In this document: positions 8,777 to 16,804 of the stretch, piece after piece
Position numbering within the stretch: the first letter of the stretch is position 1
How the letters are laid out: each line of letters opens with the position of its first letter
Origin: Porphyromonadaceae bacterium UBA7176
Lineage (GTDB): Bacteria; Bacteroidota; Bacteroidia; Bacteroidales; Muribaculaceae
Assembly: GCA_002491245.1 (NCBI GenBank)
Contig: DKVO01000039.1
Location: forward strand, 1 to 43,825
Length of the DNA stretch: 43,825 nucleotides
Direction: 5' to 3'
Notes under the pieces: model-generated
The model's database searches: none
Told to the model about the DNA's origin: nothing
What the model saw: only the letters and a program-made list of their open reading frames with translations
Made by a program: the position numbers and the translations under genes

Positions 8777-8795
8777 AACGATGCTGCTTTCGAAG

Positions 8796-10640
8796 TTACT
8801 GATGGCGGATGCGGTAGATTGTGCCTTCGATGAGGGATACGTATATGTCGCCGGTTGTGGGGTCGATGTCGATGCCGTTGACTTCGCTTACGCCTAAGTG
8901 GAGGGTCGAGACCGGGCCGCGGCTGTCGGCCGGGGTGATTGTGACGATGCCGCGTCGGCTGCCGGTGTAGATGTAGCCGTCGTGCTCGGCAACAATGCAG
9001 GGGGCGTGGTCGTAGCCGAGGCCGAGATCGATGGTCCATAGTTCATGGAAGCCAGGAGTGGTGGTGTCGACGGCGACGAGTTCGCCATCCATAGTCTTGG
9101 CGTAGACTCGGCTACCGTCGACGCTATGGCCGAGGCTTTCGCGGTAGCGGTGACTGTTGTCGCGCCACAGCTGTCGTCCGGTTGTGCGGTCGAGGGCTGT
9201 CATGTAGCGGTCGGGGGCTACGATTATCACTTTATCATCGGCTATGACCGGGACGACGTTGCCCGGGCCGAGCATGTTTGCGGTCTTGCCGTTGTTCCAT
9301 ACCCATTTGAGCTGTCCGGTATTCAGGTCAAGGCAACGCATGTTGGTGTCCCATGCACCGAAGACGAGGTCGTTGCCGTCGATGGCCGGTGCTGCCTGGC
9401 AGTAGTTGAATATTGAGTCGTAGGTCCAGATGATCTTGCCGTTGTCGGGACGGCGGCTTTCGATGCGTTTGTATCCACCTTGTATATATGCCTTGCGGTC
9501 GGGTGAGATTGTGCCGTCGGCTACATAAGGGCCTTCGCGAGAGTCGATGCGGCGCTTCACTTTGCCGCTTTCGGCATCGACAAACAATATGGCGTTGTGG
9601 GTAGGGACGGCTATCTGTTTTTTACCGACGGGTACCGGACGGCTGAAAAGCGCGGCGCCGGTAGGTATGCTCCATTTCAATCTGCTGTCGGCTTTCCCTA
9701 TGGCTCTTGCCTGGCCGAGAGAGTTGCCGAAGTATATGTTGCGTCTGTCGATACCGAGCCGGGTGAATATCGAGGCGCTGTCGGCCCATACGCGTGTCAC
9801 TTCGAAGCCTTCGGGAGCTGTCAAGGCAGGGCGAGGGGGAAATTGTGCTCTTGTATGATAAGAGTGGTTCGGGATTGTGTATTTTAGCCCGGGGTCTTTG
9901 CCGAGTTGTTTGTTGTAGAAGCGGAGGCTGTCGGGGTCTACATTCATGATTGAGTATCCGAAGTCGCCGCCGCCAGTGTCGAGTGCGCGGACGGTGACGC
10001 ACGGAAGGTCGGAGCCGGAATCAGGACCGCCGGCGGTGTAGGAGTTCCACAGGTGGTAGTGGCCGTTGATGTGTGCCACCACCGGGTAATCGTCGAGGAC
10101 TTCGATGTAGTCGGCCATGTTGTCGAGGTCGGGCAGAAGAGGGTAGTGGTTGAACGACAGGACTCTCCGCCCGTCGGTGGCGAGGCTGTCGAGGGTTGAA
10201 CGGAGCCAGTGCAGGTCTTCCTGCTTTATGTGTCCGTCGCCCATCTTCATATATGGGCCGCAGTTGATGCCTACGACGACGAGCGAGTCGACGACGGTTG
10301 CGAAGCGGTCGTTGCCCCACAGGTCGATGAATGTTTTTGTGGCGCTCTGGCTCCAGTTGTTCTCGTGGTTGCCCGGCAGGACATACAAGGGATGCCTGAT
10401 GCCGTCGAGGATGTCTTTGACGTTTGTGAGTTGCTCGTCAGAACCTTCGTTGGAGAGGTCGCCGTCGACGATGACAAGGTCGAACGGGGAGCTGTTTATT
10501 TCGTCGACAGCAACACGCAAGGCTGAATCACATGGATTGCCGGGAGTAACGTGGATGTCGCTCAGAATGGCAATGCGTTGACTTTGTGCGCAGAAACACA
10601 GGGATATAGCTAAGGGTAGGATGAGGTGTCGGATATTCAT
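8796..10640 (-). CDS. Secreted calcineurin-like phosphoesterase fused to a PQQ-type beta-propeller
   Basis: A signal peptide (about residues 1-20, ending QSQ) precedes a metallophosphoesterase domain (about 21-270) with all canonical motifs: LSDIHV, VDGDLSNEG, LPGNHE, FNHYP and INGHYHLW. Residues about 290-614 form a propeller of PQQ-like or WD-like blades, seen as repeated segments such as GRQLWRDNS and GKIIWTYDS. The phosphatase is expected to act on a phosphomonoester or diester outside the cytoplasm. The propeller may bind the substrate or a partner, but this is inference. At 614 residues both domains look complete. It is a single-gene unit facing the two large secreted proteins, with its own promoter 18 bases upstream of the ATG. 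Confidence 0.85.
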   Translation of the reverse strand: MNIRHLILPLAISLCFCAQSQRIAILSDIHVTPGNPCDSALRVAVDEINSSPFDLVIVDGDLSNEGSDEQLTNVKDILDGIRHPLYVLPGNHENNWSQSATKTFIDLWGNDRFATVVDSLVVVGINCGPYMKMGDGHIKQEDLHWLRSTLDSLATDGRRVLSFNHYPLLPDLDNMADYIEVLDDYPVVAHINGHYHLWNSYTAGGPDSGSDLPCVTVRALDTGGGDFGYSIMNVDPDSLRFYNKQLGKDPGLKYTIPNHSYHTRAQFPPRPALTAPEGFEVTRVWADSASIFTRLGIDRRNIYFGNSLGQARAIGKADSRLKWSIPTGAALFSRPVPVGKKQIAVPTHNAILFVDAESGKVKRRIDSREGPYVADGTISPDRKAYIQGGYKRIESRRPDNGKIIWTYDSIFNYCQAAPAIDGNDLVFGAWDTNMRCLDLNTGQLKWVWNNGKTANMLGPGNVVPVIADDKVIIVAPDRYMTALDRTTGRQLWRDNSHRYRESLGHSVDGSRVYAKTMDGELVAVDTTTPGFHELWTIDLGLGYDHAPCIVAEHDGYIYTGSRRGIVTITPADSRGPVSTLHLGVSEVNGIDIDPTTGDIYVSLIEGTIYRIRHQ

Positions 10641-10658
10641 GGCTGATAATTATACCTG

Positions 10659-10688
10659 CAAAGGTAAAAAAAATATCGTATGGTCAAA
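10659..10688 (-). promoter_or_regulatory. Promoter for the phosphoesterase-propeller gene
   Basis: On the minus strand, TACCTTTG (10659-10666) lies 18 bases downstream of TTTG (10685-10688) and 18 bases upstream of the ATG at 10640. Confidence 0.5.
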
Positions 10689-10766
10689 AACCTTTTGCGA
10701 CGCGATGTTGTTAGAATATCAAAACAACGAAAAACATAAACATTCAACTAAATATTTATAGAGATT

Positions 10767-11822
10767 ATGAAAAAGATCGCATTAGTGCTCGCCGTCGCTC
10801 TCAGTAGCGCAGCCTGCTTCGCCCAAGTAAACAAGGGTGAACTTAAACAACTCCAGAACTTCCTCTCCCAGCCTGCCAAAGAAGCAGCCACAAATGCGGA
10901 AGCTCTCCGAATCACGAATATTAAAGATCCGTCGACCTGGGAAGGTGTCACCGTCAGCGGCAAACACGTTACCAAGATCGAGTGGAAAGACAAGAAACTT
11001 GCCGGCGACCTTGACCTGAGCGGCTTCACCGCTTTGACTTCGGTCGACGTGAGCCGCAACGCAATCACCGGAGTGTCGGTAACAGGCGCAACATCTCTTA
11101 CCGAACTCAACGCCTCGCGCAACAAGATTGCCAAGCTCGAGGTTGAAGGCACTCCCTCGCTTACCAAATTGACTGTAAACAATAATCGAATTACAGATTT
11201 CACTCTCTCGCAGACCCCTGCAATCAAGAACATCAATATCTCGTCGAACCTCCTTGCCCAGCTTGATATGGCAGGCTCGTCGACCCTTGAAACTCTCAAT
11301 TGCCAGGGCAACCACCTCGAAAGCCTTTCAGTAGCCGGCTGCAGCGCTCTCAAGAGCCTCTATTGCGGTTACAACAAGCTTACCAACATCGTTCTCGAAG
11401 GCGTGACCTCGCTGCAGAACCTCAATATCGATGACAACCAGATCAACGGTATGATTATCAGCGGTCTTCCTGCCCTTGCAACTTTCATCTGCTCGGACAA
11501 CCACATGAAGACTCTCGGCCTTCGCGAATGTAAAGCGTTGATGGATGTAGTATGCTCTTACAATGACCTTACGACCTTCGATGTCAACGACTGCCCCAAC
11601 ATCCAGTATGTAGACTGCTCGTACAACGACCTTACGACCCTGTCGCTCAACAATCAGACTTTCCTGCAGCGCCTGCTTTGCAACAACAACCAGCTTACGA
11701 TGCTCGATGTATCATTCGATACCCAGCTGAGCTATATCAACTGCCGCTTCAACATGATCACCGACCTCCGTACTGTAGCTTGCAACAACCTCAGGATGAT
11801 TGCCTGCCAGTGGAACTACTAA
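10767..11822 (+). CDS. Secreted leucine-rich-repeat protein with a cysteine ladder
   Basis: The 351-residue product starts with a Sec signal peptide (about 1-19, ending CFA). After a helical cap region (20-70) it consists almost wholly of about 13 leucine-rich repeats of 21-22 residues. From about residue 170 to the end, eight successive repeats carry Cys in the same place (patterns LNCQGN, LYCGYN, FICSDN, VVCSYN, VDCSYN, LLCNNN, INCRFN, IACQWN). The chain stops on the last repeat (CQWNY), with no C-terminal cap, sorting tail or anchor. This internalin-like architecture suggests protein-protein binding in the periplasm or outside. It has its own terminator and sits between other exported proteins. 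No enzyme motif is visible. Confidence 0.85.
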   Translation: MKKIALVLAVALSSAACFAQVNKGELKQLQNFLSQPAKEAATNAEALRITNIKDPSTWEGVTVSGKHVTKIEWKDKKLAGDLDLSGFTALTSVDVSRNAITGVSVTGATSLTELNASRNKIAKLEVEGTPSLTKLTVNNNRITDFTLSQTPAIKNINISSNLLAQLDMAGSSTLETLNCQGNHLESLSVAGCSALKSLYCGYNKLTNIVLEGVTSLQNLNIDDNQINGMIISGLPALATFICSDNHMKTLGLRECKALMDVVCSYNDLTTFDVNDCPNIQYVDCSYNDLTTLSLNNQTFLQRLLCNNNQLTMLDVSFDTQLSYINCRFNMITDLRTVACNNLRMIACQWNY

Positions 11823-11876
11823 TTGATGTAAGAATTTCTCAGACCAATGCGATAATACTCTGAATAACTCCCCGAA

Positions 11877-11907
11877 GGGGGCGGGCCGACGGGTCCGCCC
11901 CCTTTTT
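11877..11907 (+). terminator. Terminator after the LRR gene
   Basis: A very GC-rich stem of about 11 bp (GGGGGCGGG paired with CCGCCCCC, loop near 11888-11891) is followed by five T. It lies about 55 bases past the LRR stop codon. Confidence 0.88.
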
Positions 11908-11923
11908 GCGTATATGGCTATTG

Positions 11924-11955
11924 TTTGGATATTTGGCTCTGTTTGCTTATTTTTG
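11924..11955 (+). promoter_or_regulatory. Near-perfect Bacteroidetes promoter before the TPR regulator
   Basis: TTTG (11924-11927), exactly 20 bases, then TATTTTTG (11948-11955). It follows the LRR terminator directly. Transcription would start near 11959-11962, which overlaps or follows every upstream start candidate of the next gene. Confidence 0.6.
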
Positions 11956-11959
11956 CAAC

Positions 11960-13555
11960 GTGAATTGCAGATTTGTTGTCATAATTTCAGTGATATTGCT
12001 TTTAAGTCTCTCTGTCGAGGGTAGTCGGGTCTTGGTGAGTGGAACTCGCGAGAGTATCGCCAAGATCGACAGCGCCCGGGTTGCGATAGGAGAACTGTCG
12101 ACACAGAGAGATTCGCTTGAGGCACTTCGGCTCGACCGAGCCCGTGGTCAAGCTTATTACAATCTTGGGCTTAACGACCGTGCGCTCAAGGCGTATCTCG
12201 ATGCTGTCGGTCTTAGCCGTGCGTTGGGTATAGATACGGTGACGGCCGATATTTACAATAATATTTTTGGTATCTATTATTATGAACATAGGCCTATACC
12301 TGGTCTTGACCTGCTCGACGATGCGCTTGAGATATACCGCAGGGAGGGTTTGAAGCGAGAAGAAGTAAAGGTGCTCAATAATTTAGCCTTAGGCTATGGT
12401 ATGACCGGCGATTATGCTATAGCGGAAGAACATATAAGAGCTGCACTCGATGCTGTAGGCGACGATACGGTGACATGCGCCGGGCTACATATCAATCTTG
12501 CAGATCTATATGTAGCCAAAGGTGTGTTGGAAGAGGCCGGTGAAGAGCTTGGAAAAGCGGTTGAGATGGTCGACGTACATCCTGACGGGCAGCAGGTGCT
12601 GATACAGGGGATGCTCAATCTTGCAAGCGTCAGTGTTGCCACCGGGGATGCAATCAGTGCCCGTAGGCTTGCACGCAAGGTGGAAAAACTGCTTGGAGGA
12701 CGCACACCATCGCGTATGCCCGACAGCTACGCCCATCTGGCTGATATATATTTCAATCTTGGCGATTCGATGGCGGCGTTGCCTCATGTACTGGCATTTG
12801 TCTCTCTGAGCGACTCTCTCAAAAATGAATTGAACGGGAGCCAAATGCAGGAGTTGCTGGTGGCCTATGATACAGAGCGCCTGCGGAGGCATAATGAGCG
12901 CCTTAACGAGACGGTGAAAGAGCGTACGAGAGGTGTTGTCTTTGGCATTTTTGCTGCATTGTTGCTTACGGCTGTTATTATATATGTCGTATGGCGGATG
13001 CGCTTTGACCGTCGGCGTAATGCTGTTATCAACGCACAGAGAGAGAAGATACTCGACTATGAACGGAAAGAGCATGAACGCCAAAGCCGGGAGATGGGAT
13101 ATGCGATAGACCGCAAGAACCGTGAGCTTACAAGCCTGGCTATAGATATTGCAGCTGTAAATGAGTTTCACTCTCAGTTGGGCGAGGAGCTGAAGCAGGT
13201 GCGCAAGTTGATGACGGATGGCGATGACGAAGCAGCCCGTTCGGTACTGATGCATTCGATAGGGACTTTGGCCAATTTCGGCGATAATGCCATGAGTATG
13301 GATTTCAAGATATACTTCGAGCAGGTGCATCCCGAATTCCTGACCCGAGTAAAAGAAGCCCATCCGGTACTCACTCAGACCGACCTGCGCCTGTGCGCAT
13401 TCCTATCGCTCGGTATGCCGACCAAAGAGATTGCTGCGTTGATACACCGGGAGGTACGGTCGGTAGAAAGTTCCCGGCTCAGGCTGAGGCGCAAGCTCGA
13501 GCTGCCCGGCGAAATGTCGCTTTTCGATTACCTGCAAGGATTTATGCGCACGTAA
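11960..13555 (+). CDS. TPR-transmembrane-HTH regulatory protein
   Basis: This membrane-bound one-component regulator has an N-terminal signal-like hydrophobic segment (FVVIISVILLLSLSV) and TPR repeats over about 300 residues. A single transmembrane helix follows near residues 330-352 (GIFAALLLTAVIIYVVW), then a basic coiled coil, and a C-terminal LuxR-like helix-turn-helix (TQTDLRLCAFLSLGMPTKEIA...REVRSVESSRLRLRRKL). The TPRs would lie in the periplasm and the DNA-binding part in the cytosol. The frame stays open to TTG 11906, but that codon lies within the previous terminator and before the promoter. GTG 11960 gives a good signal peptide but almost no leader; GTG 11990 is the next option, so the start is uncertain. 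It may control the adjacent secreted-protein gene at 13665. Confidence 0.8.
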   Translation: MNCRFVVIISVILLLSLSVEGSRVLVSGTRESIAKIDSARVAIGELSTQRDSLEALRLDRARGQAYYNLGLNDRALKAYLDAVGLSRALGIDTVTADIYNNIFGIYYYEHRPIPGLDLLDDALEIYRREGLKREEVKVLNNLALGYGMTGDYAIAEEHIRAALDAVGDDTVTCAGLHINLADLYVAKGVLEEAGEELGKAVEMVDVHPDGQQVLIQGMLNLASVSVATGDAISARRLARKVEKLLGGRTPSRMPDSYAHLADIYFNLGDSMAALPHVLAFVSLSDSLKNELNGSQMQELLVAYDTERLRRHNERLNETVKERTRGVVFGIFAALLLTAVIIYVVWRMRFDRRRNAVINAQREKILDYERKEHERQSREMGYAIDRKNRELTSLAIDIAAVNEFHSQLGEELKQVRKLMTDGDDEAARSVLMHSIGTLANFGDNAMSMDFKIYFEQVHPEFLTRVKEAHPVLTQTDLRLCAFLSLGMPTKEIAALIHREVRSVESSRLRLRRKLELPGEMSLFDYLQGFMRT

Positions 13556-13572
13556 AGAGTTAAAAGACAACG

Positions 13573-13592
13573 ATGCAGTAGTAATGCAGTAG
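13573..13592 (+). promoter_or_regulatory. Direct repeat upstream of a promoter, possible operator
   Basis: Two copies of ATGCAGTAG (13573-13581 and 13584-13592) are spaced 11 bases start to start, about one helical turn. They end 7 bases before the TTTG box of the next promoter. The geometry fits an activator or repressor site; the neighbouring HTH protein is the obvious candidate. No other copy was noticed in the window. Confidence 0.35.
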
Positions 13593-13599
13593 CGTGTTT

Positions 13600-13632
13600 T
13601 TTGATGGAATGTATAATAGGGGAGTATCTTTG
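13600..13632 (+). promoter_or_regulatory. Promoter for the 1023-residue secreted protein
   Basis: TTTG (13600-13603), 21 bases, TATCTTTG (13625-13632), then an A/T-rich leader of about 28 bases to the ATG at 13665. Confidence 0.6.
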
Positions 13633-13664
13633 CCAAAATTAATTTACCAATCAAAACCTTTTTT

Positions 13665-16600
13665 ATGGCAAATCTCTATCGACGAATTTATGTACTTGCC
13701 GCCTGTGCCGCTCTTTGTGGCTTCTCAGCATCGGCAGCCAAAGGCGACAAGGCATTCTCTGAGAATTTCGATGCCGACGATGCCCTGACACGCTGGACTA
13801 TCGTAGACATTAACGGTGGCCGAAGCTGGGAAGCACTCAGGGGTACGGCGGCTTATATGCTCGACTATCAGACGGGGCTTCCGGGCGACGACTGGCTTAT
13901 CTCTCCGGCGTTCAACTTAGAAGCCGGACGAGTGTATGATCTCACACTCTATGCCGCCGCCATCAACAGCAAGGAGAGCCTGCGTATCGCACTCGGCACA
14001 TCGTCGTCACCAGACGGCATGACGGTTACTCTGGCCGACTTCCCCTTGCTTAAAAACGCAAACAGCGGCAACAGGTCACTGCGTATAATTCCGGAAAAGT
14101 CGGGAGAATACTATCTCGGCTTCTACTCCTACAGCGCACCCAACGGCAACCGCATGGAGATAGATAATATCGAGATAACGGATGCCGGCGATGCTCTCGC
14201 TCCCGGCGCGGTGGAGGGCCTGAAGTTGACTGCCGGCGAATTGGGCTCGATGACGGCCACTCTTTCGATGACGGCACCGGCAATTACGGCCGGAGGCTCA
14301 GCTCTTACGGAGATATCACGGATAGAGGTGCTTAGAAACGAGGAGACGTCACCGGTGCATACGTTTACGGATGTTGTTCCCGGGACTTTTCTTGAGTGGA
14401 CCGACAGAGATGTGGCTATCAATGGTTTCAATACCTTTAAGGTGAGCGCCTATAATACGGCAGGCAACGTAGATGTGTCGGAAGCCTCAGTTTTTGTCGG
14501 TCATGATACGCCGCTTCCGGTAAGTGGTCTTGTAGCGTCGGTAAACGATAACAGGAGCGTGGACGTGAGATGGAAGGCTCCGGCCGGCAGCGTCAACTCG
14601 GGTTATCTTGACCTCGGGGCAGTCGTCTACCGTGTGGAGCGCTCCGACGGTACTCTGATCGATGGGGCGATGACGGCAAGCGGCTTCAACGATGCACGTC
14701 CGGTCGCTGAAGGTCAGGCTGCGGTGTCGTATACAGTTACAGCCATCTCGGCCCAAGGCAAAGAGGCTGAGAGCGTGAGGAGCAATGAGGTGACATGTGG
14801 AGAACCGCTCAAACTCCCTTACCGTGAGTCGTTCGCCGATATGAAACCGACCGTACCATGGACTCATGACCCGTCGGCTCACGATTTCGATTGGTTGCTT
14901 ACTTTTGATGATGAAGAGGGCGAAGTGGAAGAGGTTGTCAGCGCCGACGGTGACAACGGTATGATAAGTGCCGAGGTACGGTATGCCGATTATGGCGAGG
15001 AGTCGCGTTATGTGTCGCCGATGCTCGATCTGAGCGGCGTTGCAAACCCTTGCATGAGCTTCTATTTCTATTATGCACGCAGCGCTTGGTATGATCCTGA
15101 GTGGGACGGAGAGATAAACACACGCCTTGATGTTCAGATTTCGCGTAATGGAGGCGAATGGGAGTCGCTTGAGAATGCATCGTTCTATATCAACGAAAGT
15201 AACGCCGGATGGAAACGCTGCGAGGTGATACTGCCTAAGAAAGACGGCGACAAGTTTGTGAATATCGGTCTGCTTGCGGTGTCGGATGCCGACGATGGTT
15301 CGTACCGCAATATATATGTAGATGACATCAAGGTTGATGAGGCTACTTGTGCCAACGACCTTGTTCTTGATGGTTTCGAGGCAGAACCGTTGCGCCTGAA
15401 TGTAGGAGAGACTGGGAAGTTGACGGCTACGGTATTCAATCGCGGAGGTTCGTCGACTTCAATTTATAAGGTGCATTTCATGGTGGGTGATGAGATTTTT
15501 TCGACTGTCGACGGTCGCGAGGTCGCTCCGGGGGCAAAAGAAAGTTTCACCGCTTCGTATACCGCGACTCTTGATGATGCATATGAAGAGTCTATACCGG
15601 TGTGGGCTAAAGTGGAGTATAATCAGGACGAAAATGTGGACAATAATGTGTCGGCAAAGCTCGGTATGTCGGTCCGCCATAACGATGTTGCCGCGCCTGA
15701 TGGTCTTAGCGGTGTTATCTCAGGCGGTAGTGTTGAGCTTTCGTGGATGCCTTTGACTTCGGTAGAAGCTGTGGAGGCCGGTGAGCCCGATGTCGTGACA
15801 GAAGACTTCGAGAGCTATACTCCGTTTATAACCGAAGGTATCGGAGATTGGAGCCTCTACGATGGTGATGGGGCGACAACGCTTGTGACTCCACGCATAC
15901 CGGTATCGTATCCGCATCAGGGCGAACCTATGGCCTGGCAGGTGTTTAATGTGGAGCAGTCGGGTACATGGACCGAAGGTAATTATGACCCGGCGTTTGA
16001 GCCTGTTGATGAAACGGGGACGCAGTATCTCGTCTGTATGTCGGCAGATTATCCGGCCGAGAATGATGACTGGCTGATATCTCCGCGTCTCGACGGCCGA
16101 GCCCAGCAGATATCTTTCCGTGCAAATGCCGCTACCTATGATGCCGAATGGATGCAGGTGCTTTATTCGACTACAGATAATCATCATGATAGTTTCAGGC
16201 TTATCAGCAGTGAGCGCGAATATGTGCATGGCGGTTGGAGAAAGTATACTTACAATCTGCCTGAGGATGCACGTTATTTTGCAATCCGCTGTATACGCCG
16301 CTGCGTGATAATGATGGTGGACGATATCACTTATGCCATCCACGACGGACGTCAGTCGGCTGCGAAGTTCCTGGGGTACAACCTGTATCGCGACGGTAAG
16401 AAGCTCAATAATGAATTGCTGACAGAGGCTGCATATACCGACGATAAACTGACATCTGACGCTCATGCTTACCGTGTGACCGGTGTGTATGAGGAGGGTG
16501 AGTCGGCTTATTCGCCTGAGTTTGTAGCCAACACTACCGGTATCGGTGGCATGGATGCTGATACGCTTATTGTAAGCGCCGGACGTGGATTTGTGACCCT

Positions 16601-16736
16601 TGAGGGTAATGGCAGCTACAGTGTCGTCGGTATCGACGGGGTTGTGCTGGCTACCGGTGTCTGCGAGGGCCGTATGATGATATCGCTCCCTGCCGGTGTC
16701 TATATCGTAAACCAGCAGAAAGTGGTGGTGTGGTAA
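13665..16736 (+). CDS. Secreted cleaved-adhesin/choice-of-anchor J and FN3 protein with T9SS-like tail
   Basis: The 1023-residue product has a signal peptide (about 1-24, ending SASA). Three jelly-roll, choice-of-anchor J-type modules follow: about 31-175 with GDDWLISPAF, about 380-560, and about 690-900 with NDDWLISPRL. They are separated by fibronectin type III-like segments (about 180-375 and after 900) and one CARDB-like domain (about 565-670, VGETGKLTATVFN). The last 60 residues resemble a degenerate type IX sorting tail (SYSVVGIDGVVLATG, LPAGVYIVN, KVVVW). It is likely a surface or released adhesin or carbohydrate-binding protein; no protease or hydrolase motif is seen. It has its own promoter, a possible operator upstream, and a shared terminator with ftsH. 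Confidence 0.82.
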   Translation: MANLYRRIYVLAACAALCGFSASAAKGDKAFSENFDADDALTRWTIVDINGGRSWEALRGTAAYMLDYQTGLPGDDWLISPAFNLEAGRVYDLTLYAAAINSKESLRIALGTSSSPDGMTVTLADFPLLKNANSGNRSLRIIPEKSGEYYLGFYSYSAPNGNRMEIDNIEITDAGDALAPGAVEGLKLTAGELGSMTATLSMTAPAITAGGSALTEISRIEVLRNEETSPVHTFTDVVPGTFLEWTDRDVAINGFNTFKVSAYNTAGNVDVSEASVFVGHDTPLPVSGLVASVNDNRSVDVRWKAPAGSVNSGYLDLGAVVYRVERSDGTLIDGAMTASGFNDARPVAEGQAAVSYTVTAISAQGKEAESVRSNEVTCGEPLKLPYRESFADMKPTVPWTHDPSAHDFDWLLTFDDEEGEVEEVVSADGDNGMISAEVRYADYGEESRYVSPMLDLSGVANPCMSFYFYYARSAWYDPEWDGEINTRLDVQISRNGGEWESLENASFYINESNAGWKRCEVILPKKDGDKFVNIGLLAVSDADDGSYRNIYVDDIKVDEATCANDLVLDGFEAEPLRLNVGETGKLTATVFNRGGSSTSIYKVHFMVGDEIFSTVDGREVAPGAKESFTASYTATLDDAYEESIPVWAKVEYNQDENVDNNVSAKLGMSVRHNDVAAPDGLSGVISGGSVELSWMPLTSVEAVEAGEPDVVTEDFESYTPFITEGIGDWSLYDGDGATTLVTPRIPVSYPHQGEPMAWQVFNVEQSGTWTEGNYDPAFEPVDETGTQYLVCMSADYPAENDDWLISPRLDGRAQQISFRANAATYDAEWMQVLYSTTDNHHDSFRLISSEREYVHGGWRKYTYNLPEDARYFAIRCIRRCVIMMVDDITYAIHDGRQSAAKFLGYNLYRDGKKLNNELLTEAAYTDDKLTSDAHAYRVTGVYEEGESAYSPEFVANTTGIGGMDADTLIVSAGRGFVTLEGNGSYSVVGIDGVVLATGVCEGRMMISLPAGVYIVNQQKVVVW

Positions 16737-16757
16737 AGTTGCTATTGATAGATAAGC

Positions 16758-16789
16758 AAGGCGTCCGGCTCGATTGAGCCGGACGCCTT
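16758..16789. terminator. Bidirectional terminator between the secreted-protein gene and ftsH
   Basis: A perfect 14-bp stem (AAGGCGTCCGGCTC with GAGCCGGACGCCTT) has loop GATT and T/A ends on both strands. It lies between two convergent stop codons and serves both. Confidence 0.9.
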
Positions 16790-16804
16790 TTGCGTTATGG
16801 TGCG

